6,099 nt of DNA from Acidobacteriota bacterium (GCA_021811745.1 JAJZNH010000288.1:1-6099); one strand, 5' to 3'. Counted from the first letter of the stretch, positions 1 to 5,743 are shown. Notes: a model not told the origin generated them from the sequence alone. Made by a program: numbers and translations.

Positions 1-1700
1 TGGTAGGCCGCCTGCGCGAAGGCGCGCCCGCGGCCGCTCATGCCGCGATTGTCCGCGTGCAGGACGGCGAATCCGTGCTCCGCCAGCAACTCGTCGAAGA
101 GCAGGCTGTCTGTCCATTTGTTCAGCACCGACTGTGCGCCGGGACCGCCGTAGGGGTTCACGATCAGCGGCACGCTGGCTGGCATTGTTGCGCCTTCGGG
201 CAGCAACAGCGTGGCGTAGAGCGTCGTTCCGTCGCGGGCTTTCACCTCAAGCTGCTGCGGAGCCTGCAGCCCGTACGGCTCCAATGCTCTGCTTGCCCAA
301 ATCACATTGCACTCTTGCGCGGACCGGCAGAAGCGCATCGTCGGCGGACTCATCCGCGTTGACTGGCTGTCGAGAAACTCACCGCCCACGGGAGAAAAGT
401 TGCCCTCATGATAGCCGGCGCCTGAACTCAACTGTGTGCGCTTGCCGTCGAAGCTCACCTGCCACAACTGCTGCTCCAGCGGATTGCCCTCGCTTGAGGC
501 GTAATCGATAACCCGCTTCGAGTGGTCCACCTTGTAGACCGCGCCCACCTCGAAGTCGCCCCTGGTCAATTGCCGTTCCAGCTTGGCCGTAGCCCTTTCC
601 GGATGAGCGGGGTTATAGCCGTAAAGATAAAGATCGTTGTGGCCGTCTTTCCAGTCGGTCAGTATGATCGATCCCGGCTCAACCGTAATGTCGTAGTTGT
701 CGTCGAAAAATTTGTCATCTTTCAATTGCAGTACGGGGCGAAACTCCCCGGTACCGGCATCGGCAAAGTAGATGTCGCGATGTTTCTGGTCGCGGCTCAG
801 CGTCTCGATCCACAAGGTATTGCGATTGACCCAGCCGAAGCGCGGGATGTAGTCGTCACCTGCCTGAATCGGTAGCTTGACCCACACCGTTCTGCCGCCT
901 CGCGCGCTTACCACGCCGATGCGAACAGCCGGGTTCGAATCGCCCGGCTGCGGATATGGCTGGAGATAAACAGTTGGGTGCGTGGGGATCCAATCCGTGA
1001 TCGGATACATGGGGACGAGGGTTTCTTTCGTCTGCAGATAAGCCAGATTCTTCGAGTCCGGGGACCAGAAGTAGTTGCTGCGCGTGTCCAGCTCCTCTTC
1101 ATACACCCAATCCACTTCACCGTTCAGGGTGGCGCGGTCCGGCGAGGGAGCTACGACCGTGCCAGGCGTTCCGGCGACACGCAACTGCTCGACGACCAGG
1201 CTGTGATTGCGAATGAAGGAGATGCATGTTCCGTCAGGTGAAAACTTGGGATCGTCCCCTGCGGCCGCCTCCGTATATGCAACCTGCAATCCCGTGCCAT
1301 TGCGCAAATCGTAGATCCAGATCTGGCCATCGGCATCGAAGAGCATGTGTTCTGAATCCGGGGCCCACAGGTAGCCGGGCATGCTGTAGCGCGCCCGGTG
1401 ATCGCGGTCCATCTCCGTACCACCCTCGCGGATGAGCGGGGCCAGCTTGGCGCGGCTGATCAGCACATGCGTTCTGCCGGTGGCGGGATCCAGTTCCATC
1501 ATCTCGCCGCTGTCGATGTAAGTGAGATGCTTGCCGTCGGGCGACCACTGAACCTGATCAGGAGGGTAGCCGAACAGCGACCCATGACTGTAGATCGCTT
1601 CCACGGTGAGCGGCTTCCGCTGTGCCTGTGCGCCGCAAGAAACCACGGTGAGGGGCAGTAAAAGAACCGTGGAAAGCAGAAGAGCAGCAGCGCGCGTCAA
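1..1700 (-). CDS. S9 family peptidase, dipeptidyl peptidase IV-like (N-terminal 566 residues; cut by left edge)
   Basis: A secreted serine exopeptidase of the prolyl oligopeptidase clan (S9B), expected to release N-terminal dipeptides outside the cytoplasm. Residues 1-27 form a signal peptide: T-R, then a hydrophobic run to about residue 20, then VVSC, which could be a lipobox (Cys22), followed by AQAQ, which could be a signal peptidase I site. Residues of about 40-460 form a beta-propeller with WSPDG/WAPDS/FSPDG/WSPDS repeats. DWVYEEEL at 197-204 is the DPP-IV double-Glu motif that holds the substrate amino terminus. The alpha/beta-hydrolase domain begins near 485: NPYGGPG (515-521) supplies the oxyanion Tyr517, and DNRGMSGRG is at 550-558. 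The nucleophile Ser, Asp and His lie off the window; relatives are about 700-750 residues. No in-frame stop occurs. TTG at 1700 is chosen because GAGGAGG (1713-1707) lies 6 nt upstream and the signal peptide begins there. Cys458 and Cys464 could form a disulfide. The gene is divergent from the DUF2252 gene. Confidence 0.93.
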   Translation of the reverse strand, partial: MTRAAALLLSTVLLLPLTVVSCGAQAQRKPLTVEAIYSHGSLFGYPPDQVQWSPDGKHLTYIDSGEMMELDPATGRTHVLISRAKLAPLIREGGTEMDRDHRARYSMPGYLWAPDSEHMLFDADGQIWIYDLRNGTGLQVAYTEAAAGDDPKFSPDGTCISFIRNHSLVVEQLRVAGTPGTVVAPSPDRATLNGEVDWVYEEELDTRSNYFWSPDSKNLAYLQTKETLVPMYPITDWIPTHPTVYLQPYPQPGDSNPAVRIGVVSARGGRTVWVKLPIQAGDDYIPRFGWVNRNTLWIETLSRDQKHRDIYFADAGTGEFRPVLQLKDDKFFDDNYDITVEPGSIILTDWKDGHNDLYLYGYNPAHPERATAKLERQLTRGDFEVGAVYKVDHSKRVIDYASSEGNPLEQQLWQVSFDGKRTQLSSGAGYHEGNFSPVGGEFLDSQSTRMSPPTMRFCRSAQECNVIWASRALEPYGLQAPQQLEVKARDGTTLYATLLLPEGATMPASVPLIVNPYGGPGAQSVLNKWTDSLLFDELLAEHGFAVLHADNRGMSGRGRAFAQAAY

Positions 1701-1713
1701 AGCATTCCTCCTC
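1697..1713 (-). promoter_or_regulatory. Strong ribosome binding site and TTG start of the S9 peptidase, with an out-of-frame ATG
   Basis: On the minus strand GAGGAGG (1713-1707) is followed 6 nt later by TTG (1700-1698), which opens the signal-peptide frame. An ATG at 1705-1703 sits only 1 nt after the Shine-Dalgarno and reads ATG-CTT-TGA; its stop overlaps the TTG start. The in-frame alternative is clear from the protein, so TTG is the supported start unless one base is missing from the T run. Confidence 0.7.
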
Positions 1714-1822
1714 GAACAGGACCCGCTGTGAGCCTCAGGCTGCAATCTCAATCGGATGAGGCTTGCAAGCAAAGTGTAAATCAAGCGCATGCGTATGCTT
1801 GCGCGACAGGGGCGAAGCGTGT
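1701..1822. promoter_or_regulatory. Divergent intergenic region with short perfect palindromes
   Basis: This stretch separates the two divergent genes and must carry their promoters. I find no convincing -35/-10 pair on either strand. It contains the perfect palindromes GCTTGCAAGC (1761-1770) and CGCATGCG (1786-1793). A third, GTGCATGCAC (1831-1840), lies just inside the plus-strand gene. Such sites could bind a dimeric regulator, but short palindromes also arise by chance. The assignment is inference only. Confidence 0.3.
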
Positions 1823-3151
1823 ATGGTCCGGTGCATGCACTGGTCAACTCCGGAGGAGCGCCGCAAGCTGGGCCAGGCCCGGCGCAAGCAGGTGGGACGC
1901 CACGAGCACGGCGCATTCAATCCCAAGGCGCGGCAGACCTCTCCGCTGGCGCTGCTGGAGCGTTCGATGCGCGGCCGCGTGCCGCCGCTCGTCACGCTCA
2001 AGTACGAATCGATGGCGCAATCGCCCTTTGCTTATTTCCGCGGGGCAGTGCCGGCGATGGCTGCGGATCTGGCCATGCTCCCCTCCACCGGCATCGTCAC
2101 TCAGCTCTGCGGCGATGCCCATGCGCGCAACCTGGGCGCTTATGCCGCGCCCGATGGACGGCTCGTGTTCGATATCAACGACTTCGACGAAACCATCCGC
2201 GGGCCTTTCGAGTGGGACCTGAAGCGGATGGCGGCTTCGCTGGTGCTGGCCGGGCGCGCCGCCGGCCACAAGGAATCGTCGGCGCAAGACGCTGCGGTGC
2301 GGTGCATCACGGGCTACGCAGCGCAGATGCGCGAATTTGCCCAGATGCCCCGGCTGGAAGTGGCCCGCTTCCAGGTGCACCGGCTGGGAGTGGCTGAGCC
2401 GGTACACGCGGCGCTGCTCAAGGCCGAGCGCGCCACGCCGCAGCATACGCTCGATCAGATCACCGAGCCGGCATCCGCCAGAACCGATGCGCCACGCCGC
2501 TTCAATGAGTCCAAACCTCTGCTATCACGCCTCTCTGCCGCCCAGGCTCGCACCGTGCTGGGCGCGCTCACCGCTTACACAGAGACGCTGCAGCCCGAAC
2601 GCCGGCATCTTTTATCGTTCTACCGGCCGGTGGACGTGGCCTTCAAAGTGGTGGGCATCGGGTCGGTTGGCCTGCGCGACTACTGCATCTATTTCGAGGG
2701 CAACGGCCCCGGCGATCCGCTCTTTCTCCAGATCAAGGAACAAGTGGCGTCGGCCTACGCGGCCTGGCTGCCCGATGCTCGCCCCGCTCACCATAACGGT
2801 CAGCGCGTTGCCGAGGGGCAGCGAGCCATGCAACTGCAATCCGATCCCTTTCTCGGCTGGACGCAGATGGGCGGACGCCAGTTCCTCGTGCGCCAGCTCA
2901 ACGATCACAAAGGCGCCATCGATATTGAGGACCTGGCCGGCGACAGTCTCACAGCCTACGCCGAAGTCTGCGGCGAACTGCTGGCCCGCGGCCACGCCCG
3001 CTCCGGCGATCCGCTGGTCATAGCCGGTTATCTGGGTCACGGCGACGCCTTTGCTGAAGCGATGGCCAAATTCGGTTCTCTCTACGCCGACCAGACGGAG
3101 AAAGACTGGCAGGATCTCCGCCGTTCAGGCAAGGCGAGGACCCGCCCCTGA
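1823..3151 (+). CDS. DUF2252 family protein (COG4320), kinase-like motifs
   Basis: The protein has 442 residues if started at ATG 1823, full length for the DUF2252 family, whose function is unknown to me. The amino end TPEERRKLGQARRKQ (9-23) is the usual family opening. CGDAHARNLG (96-105) followed by FDINDFDE (116-123) and GPFEWDLKR (127-135) resembles the catalytic loop, metal-binding Asp and following helix of aminoglycoside-phosphotransferase-type kinases. KVVGIGSVGLRD (275-286) and LQIKE (302-306, Lys305) look like a glycine loop and ATP-binding lysine but come later in the chain. The end has GELLARGHARSGDP (384-397) and GYLGHGDAF, then YADQTEKDW, all typical of the family. No signal peptide or membrane segment is seen, so it is likely cytoplasmic. 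Only a weak AGGGG (1808-1812) precedes ATG 1823; TTG 1763 and ATG 1835 are alternative starts. The reading frame is intact. Phosphotransferase activity is inference. Confidence 0.92.
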   Translation: MVRCMHWSTPEERRKLGQARRKQVGRHEHGAFNPKARQTSPLALLERSMRGRVPPLVTLKYESMAQSPFAYFRGAVPAMAADLAMLPSTGIVTQLCGDAHARNLGAYAAPDGRLVFDINDFDETIRGPFEWDLKRMAASLVLAGRAAGHKESSAQDAAVRCITGYAAQMREFAQMPRLEVARFQVHRLGVAEPVHAALLKAERATPQHTLDQITEPASARTDAPRRFNESKPLLSRLSAAQARTVLGALTAYTETLQPERRHLLSFYRPVDVAFKVVGIGSVGLRDYCIYFEGNGPGDPLFLQIKEQVASAYAAWLPDARPAHHNGQRVAEGQRAMQLQSDPFLGWTQMGGRQFLVRQLNDHKGAIDIEDLAGDSLTAYAEVCGELLARGHARSGDPLVIAGYLGHGDAFAEAMAKFGSLYADQTEKDWQDLRRSGKARTRP

Positions 3152-3208
3152 CCAAGCGCAAGTCCAGGGCCCGGGATAGGATCAGCAGTCTTGCCGCCGC
3201 CCCGGCCC

Positions 3209-3214
3209 TACAAT
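3209..3214 (+). promoter_or_regulatory. Possible -10 element (TACAAT) for leaderless ispE
   Basis: TACAAT matches 5 of 6 bases of the -10 consensus and ends 7 nt before the ispE ATG. This spacing would place the transcription start at or next to the start codon. No Shine-Dalgarno is visible in the 3195-3221 stretch, which fits leaderless translation. No good -35 hexamer is seen about 17 bp upstream. The 70-bp spacer holds nothing else I can name except a GC-rich GGGCCCGGG stretch. Confidence 0.4.
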
Positions 3215-3221
3215 AAGCACA

Positions 3222-4274
3222 ATGTCCACCGCCGTCCGCTCTCACGCGAAGATCAACCTCGGCCTCCACATCGGCGCGCCGCGCTCTGACGGCTTTCATG
3301 GGCTGGCGACCGTCTATCAGACCCTTGAAGTCCATGACTTGGTGACCGTCACGGCTCGGCGAGCGGCGGTCACCGAACTGTGCCTGACCTCAAATGACAG
3401 CCGCGTGCCGACCGACCATCGCAACACCGCATGGAAGATGGTGTCGCTGGCGCTCGATGCCCTGGGCATCTGCGCGGAGGTGGAGATCGCCATCGACAAG
3501 CGCTTGCCGGTGCAGGGCGGTCTGGGCGCCGGCTCCGCCAATGCCGTGGCCGCGCTGGTGGGTTTGGAGCGGGAGCTTGAGATTCCGATGGATGGATGGA
3601 TGGCCCGGCGCCTTGCAATCGCGGCTGAGGTCGGCTCCGACGTGCCTCTGTTCCTGATCGGAGGCACGGTGCTGGGGCTGGATCGCGGGCAGGAGGTCTA
3701 CCCGCTGCCCGATGTTGAGCCTGTCTGGTGTGTCCTTGCCCTGCCGGAGACGGGCGTTTCCACGCCGCAGGCCTTCCGCGACTGGGATGCCCTTTGCGCC
3801 GCCGAGGGTTTGACCGCAGAGGCCAGTGCCCGTAAACTAAATGAGTTGAGCCGCGCCTATGCCAGCGCCTTTGCGGGAGCGATTCCGCAGGGCAGGCCGG
3901 GAGCGAGCTCCTCCGGTGTCCTCAGCCATGGTGGCGGGGACCTCGCCGGACCCCAAGAGTCCGCGCTTGTCCGCACCGGGATCAAGAGCTGGATCGAGAA
4001 CGACTTCGAGCAGGTCGTCTTCCACCAGCATCCCTCCCTTGCCGAGATCAAGCGTCATCTTGCGGCTCCGGGGACGCCGGAGGCAGCTCTCCACGCCTCG
4101 CTGTCGGGGTCCGGTTCAGCGCTCTACGGGTTGTACCAGGCCCGCGGAGATGCGGAAGCCGCGCAGGCGCGGTTGGAGCAGCAGGCTGAAATTTTGAGGG
4201 TGCGGGCCACCCTTACACGTACGCTGCCTCGCTCCGCCTATTGGCGCGAAATGCTTCTGCCGCAAAGGCGTTGA
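3222..4274 (+). CDS. ispE: 4-(cytidine 5'-diphospho)-2-C-methyl-D-erythritol kinase (IspE)
   Basis: IspE phosphorylates the 2-hydroxyl of CDP-methylerythritol with ATP in the cytoplasmic MEP pathway to isopentenyl diphosphate. It is a GHMP kinase. The opening SHAKINLGLHIG (7-18) carries the family Lys10 and Asn12 and is followed by RSDGFH (21-26). The phosphate loop is PVQGGLGAGSANA (96-108), and GSDVP (138-142) holds the catalytic Asp140. SGSGSA (295-300) is the C-terminal GHMP motif. At 350 residues it is longer than the roughly 280-residue E. coli enzyme. Most of the excess is a Gly/Ser-rich segment at about 205-250 ahead of ENDFEQVVF, plus a short tail. ATG 3222 is set by the AKINL start; no Shine-Dalgarno precedes it. 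It lies downstream of and on the same strand as the DUF2252 gene, but the 70-bp gap and the TACAAT suggest its own promoter. A GATG tetranucleotide repeat lies in the coding region at 3587-3603. Confidence 0.96.
   Translation: MSTAVRSHAKINLGLHIGAPRSDGFHGLATVYQTLEVHDLVTVTARRAAVTELCLTSNDSRVPTDHRNTAWKMVSLALDALGICAEVEIAIDKRLPVQGGLGAGSANAVAALVGLERELEIPMDGWMARRLAIAAEVGSDVPLFLIGGTVLGLDRGQEVYPLPDVEPVWCVLALPETGVSTPQAFRDWDALCAAEGLTAEASARKLNELSRAYASAFAGAIPQGRPGASSSGVLSHGGGDLAGPQESALVRTGIKSWIENDFEQVVFHQHPSLAEIKRHLAAPGTPEAALHASLSGSGSALYGLYQARGDAEAAQARLEQQAEILRVRATLTRTLPRSAYWREMLLPQRR
3587..3603 (+). repeat. GATG tetranucleotide repeat (four units) inside ispE
   Basis: Four perfect GATG units plus one further G lie in frame as codons for M-D-G-W-M (residues 123-127). 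They sit between the ERELEIP and ARRLAIAAEVGSD segments. The unit length is not a multiple of three, so loss or gain of one unit would shift the ispE frame. Confidence 0.85.
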
Positions 4275-4300
4275 CAGGCAGACATCCGGCAAGAGAGACT
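4271..4300 (+). promoter_or_regulatory. Candidate promoter for tRNA-Gln and prs
   Basis: A perfect -35 hexamer TTGACA (4271-4276) overlaps the ispE stop codon. The best -10 at an allowed distance is GAGACT (4295-4300, 18-bp spacer), which matches only 3 of 6 consensus bases. Transcription would begin near 4307, about 16 nt before the tRNA. The -35 is strong and the -10 weak, so this is a suggestion only. Confidence 0.35.
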
Positions 4301-4322
4301 CGCGGACGGCTGCCGTAATCGC

Positions 4323-4396
4323 TGGGCGATCGACTAATGGTAGGTCAAGTGCCTTTGGAGCACTCAGTCCAGGTTCGAATCCTGGTCGCCCAGCCA
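4323..4396 (+). tRNA. tRNA-Gln (anticodon UUG), CCA encoded
   Basis: The sequence folds as a complete 74-nt tRNA. The acceptor stem TGGGCGA (4323-4329) pairs perfectly with TCGCCCA (4386-4392). The D stem is GAC/GTC (4332-4334, 4344-4346) with a TAATGGTAG loop. The anticodon stem AGTGC/GCACT (4348-4352, 4360-4364) encloses CTTTGGA, giving anticodon TTG at 4355-4357, which reads CAA and by wobble CAG. The variable loop is 4 nt. The T arm is CCAGG-TTCGAAT-CCTGG (4369-4385). Discriminator G4393 is followed by a genomically encoded CCA (4394-4396). The gene lies 48 bp after ispE and 62 bp before prs on the same strand, and no terminator is seen between it and prs, so it is probably cut out of a transcript that continues into prs. 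Confidence 0.98.
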
Positions 4397-4444
4397 AGCT
4401 TTGATCGATTGAAGCCCCGGATAACAGCCAAAGCCAACCAGCTT

Positions 4445-4450
4445 GGAGGT
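4445..4450 (+). promoter_or_regulatory. Ribosome binding site of prs
   Basis: GGAGGT lies 8 nt upstream of ATG 4459. It fixes the long start of prs and argues that the N-terminal extension is translated. No equally good site precedes the canonical Prs core further in. Confidence 0.8.
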
Positions 4451-4458
4451 AATCGGAG

Positions 4459-5562
4459 ATGGAAGTGGGATCAGTGACGGTAGTGTTGGAAGACAAGCAG
4501 CAGGAAAGCGTCACCCTCGACGGAGCCGCAAGAGAATCCGCGCAGGGCGCGGCGCAAGCCATTGCCAGGGCAAAGGAGGCGAAGCCGGCCGCCGAGCGGA
4601 AACGTGCGCGCAATCTGAGCGAGGACAAGCGCTTCAAACTCTTCAGCGGCACTGCCAATCCCAAGCTGGCCGAGGCCATCGGCAGACACATTGGCGTGCC
4701 GGTAGGCGAGGCCAAGATCCAGCGCTTTGCCGATGGCGAAGTCTACTTCCAACTGCTCGAAAACGTACGCGGCGTGGATGTCTTCGTCGTCCAGCCCACC
4801 TGCTACCCGGTCGATCAGCACCTGGTCGAGTTGCTGATCATGGTGGATGCGCTCAAGCGCGCCTCGGCGGCCCGGATCACGGTGGTCGTGCCTTATTACG
4901 GCTATGCCCGCCAGGATCGCAAGGACCGTCCGCGCGTGGCTATCAGCGCCAAGCTCATCGCCGATCTGCTCACGACGGCCGGTGCCAATCGCGCCCTGTT
5001 CGTCGATCTGCATGCCGCCCAGATTCAGGGCTTCTTCAATATTCCCGTCGATCACCTCTTTGCTTCACCGGTGCTGGTGAGCTACTTCCGCGAGCTGAAC
5101 CTGCCCAATCTGACGGTCGTCTCGCCTGACGCCGGCGGCGTGGAGCGAGCGCGCTTCTTCGCGCAGAAGATCGGCGCTCCGCTGGCCATTGTGGACAAGC
5201 GGCGCACCGACATTAACGTGGCCGAGGTGATGCACGTGGTCGGCGACGTGAGCGGCAAGACCTGCCTGATCATCGACGACATTATCGACACCGCCGGCAC
5301 GCTGGTGAAAACCGTCGACGCTCTCTATGCCGCGGGCGCGTCTTCCGTCTTTGCCTGCGCCACGCATGCCGTGCTTTCGGGCCCGGCTGTTGACCGCATC
5401 GCCAACTCGCGCCTGGAGCAGTTGGTGGTAACCGACACTATTCCTCTGCGCGAGGCCGCGCAGAGGTTGCCCAAGATCAAGGTGCTTTCCATTGCGGGCC
5501 TGCTGGGCGCCGCCATCGAGAGCATTCACATGGAGACCAGCGTGAGCACGCTGTTTTCGTAG
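4459..5562 (+). CDS. prs: Ribose-phosphate pyrophosphokinase (PRPP synthase)
   Basis: Prs transfers pyrophosphate from ATP to ribose 5-phosphate, giving PRPP for purine, pyrimidine, NAD, histidine and tryptophan synthesis in the cytoplasm. The 367-residue product is about 50 longer than the usual 315. The family core starts at FKLFSGTANPKLAE (59-72). RFADGEVYFQL (89-99) contributes to the nucleotide site. YYGYARQDRKDRPR (146-159) is the catalytic flexible loop region. DLHAAQIQGFF (183-193) holds the metal-binding His185. The PRPP-binding signature is DDIIDTAGT (273-281). Residues 1-58 are an Ala/Glu/Lys-rich, low-complexity extension with no recognised domain. The ATG 4459 start is supported by GGAGGT 8 nt upstream. 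The gene lies 62 bp after tRNA-Gln, probably on one transcript, and 210 bp before rplY. All key motifs are present, so it should be active. Confidence 0.97.
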   Translation: MEVGSVTVVLEDKQQESVTLDGAARESAQGAAQAIARAKEAKPAAERKRARNLSEDKRFKLFSGTANPKLAEAIGRHIGVPVGEAKIQRFADGEVYFQLLENVRGVDVFVVQPTCYPVDQHLVELLIMVDALKRASAARITVVVPYYGYARQDRKDRPRVAISAKLIADLLTTAGANRALFVDLHAAQIQGFFNIPVDHLFASPVLVSYFRELNLPNLTVVSPDAGGVERARFFAQKIGAPLAIVDKRRTDINVAEVMHVVGDVSGKTCLIIDDIIDTAGTLVKTVDALYAAGASSVFACATHAVLSGPAVDRIANSRLEQLVVTDTIPLREAAQRLPKIKVLSIAGLLGAAIESIHMETSVSTLFS

Positions 5563-5575
5563 TTGCTGGCTGTCC

Positions 5576-5710
5576 GCTTTCAGCCTTCAGCTAATTCAAC
5601 TGGAAGATTGACGCTCGCAACTGAGCGAAGGAACCTGCGATGAGTTGGAATCGAGACATTGCACAACCGCAACAAGCAACTGAAAGCTGAGATCTGATAG
5701 CTGAAAGCTG
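5576..5710. repeat. CTGAAAGCTG direct and inverted repeat group
   Basis: CTGAAAGCTG occurs at 5680-5689 and again at 5701-5710. The complementary words GCTTTCAGC (5576-5584) and TTCAGCTA (5586-5593) lie right after prs. GCTTTCAGC pairs over 9 bp with GCTGAAAGC at 5700-5708, and TTCAGCTA over 8 bp with TAGCTGAA at 5698-5705, so alternative stems enclosing about 105-115 nt are possible. From memory, similar CTGAAAG heptad-like runs recur between genes in Acidobacteria; I cannot verify that here. Confidence 0.6.
5640..5690 (+). CDS. Possible 16-residue leader mini-ORF upstream of rplY
   Basis: ATG 5640 to TGA 5688-5690 encodes MSWNRDIAQPQQATES. AAGGA (5628-5632) lies 7 nt upstream of the ATG, a good Shine-Dalgarno distance. 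The product matches nothing I recognise, and its end overlaps the first CTGAAAGCTG repeat. An ORF this short is expected by chance, so translation is unproven. If real, it would act as a leader peptide rather than a protein with its own function. Confidence 0.15.
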   Translation: MSWNRDIAQPQQATES

Positions 5711-5726
5711 CTTTTAACAAAGGGAG

Positions 5727-5743
5727 CGGACCTCAATCGTCCG
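5727..5743 (+). other. Small hairpin in the rplY leader
   Basis: CGGAC (5727-5731) pairs with GTCCG (5739-5743) around a 7-nt loop, with a possible extra G-U pair. It lies 29 nt before the rplY start. It could be a target for feedback by an RNA-binding ribosomal protein, but a 5-bp stem is common by chance and no T run follows, so it is not a terminator. Confidence 0.2.

Noticed and set aside
1..1550. Several plus-strand open frames over the peptidase region
   Set aside because: The minus-strand peptidase frame is continuous and matches the family throughout; the plus-strand readings are shadows.
1..1700. Peptidase as a pseudogene because it lacks an in-frame ATG start
   Set aside because: All 566 codons read through without a stop, and a TTG with a strong ribosome binding site and signal peptide explains the start.
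1763..1822. TTG 1763 as the start of the DUF2252 protein
   Set aside because: It would add 20 Cys/Ser/Arg-rich residues unlike the family opening and would leave little promoter space; ATG 1823 fits better, though neither has a strong ribosome binding site.
1844..2446. 200-codon minus-strand open frame antisense to the DUF2252 gene
   Set aside because: It has no recognisable protein features and is fully covered by the real gene.
2337..3023. 228-codon plus-strand open frame inside the DUF2252 gene
   Set aside because: It lies in another frame of a family-matching gene and is Arg/Pro/Ser-rich, typical of an out-of-frame reading.
3164..3175. GC-rich GGGCCCGGG stretch as a terminator after the DUF2252 gene
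   Set aside because: It gives no stable stem with a proper loop and no T run follows.
4116..4715. Long minus-strand open frame (199 codons) across the ispE end, tRNA-Gln and the prs start
   Set aside because: It runs antisense through a tRNA and two clear genes and its translation has no recognisable domain; such shadows are common in GC-rich DNA.
5612..5627. CGCTC-GCAACT-GAGCG hairpin as the prs terminator
   Set aside because: The stem is only 5 bp and no T run follows.
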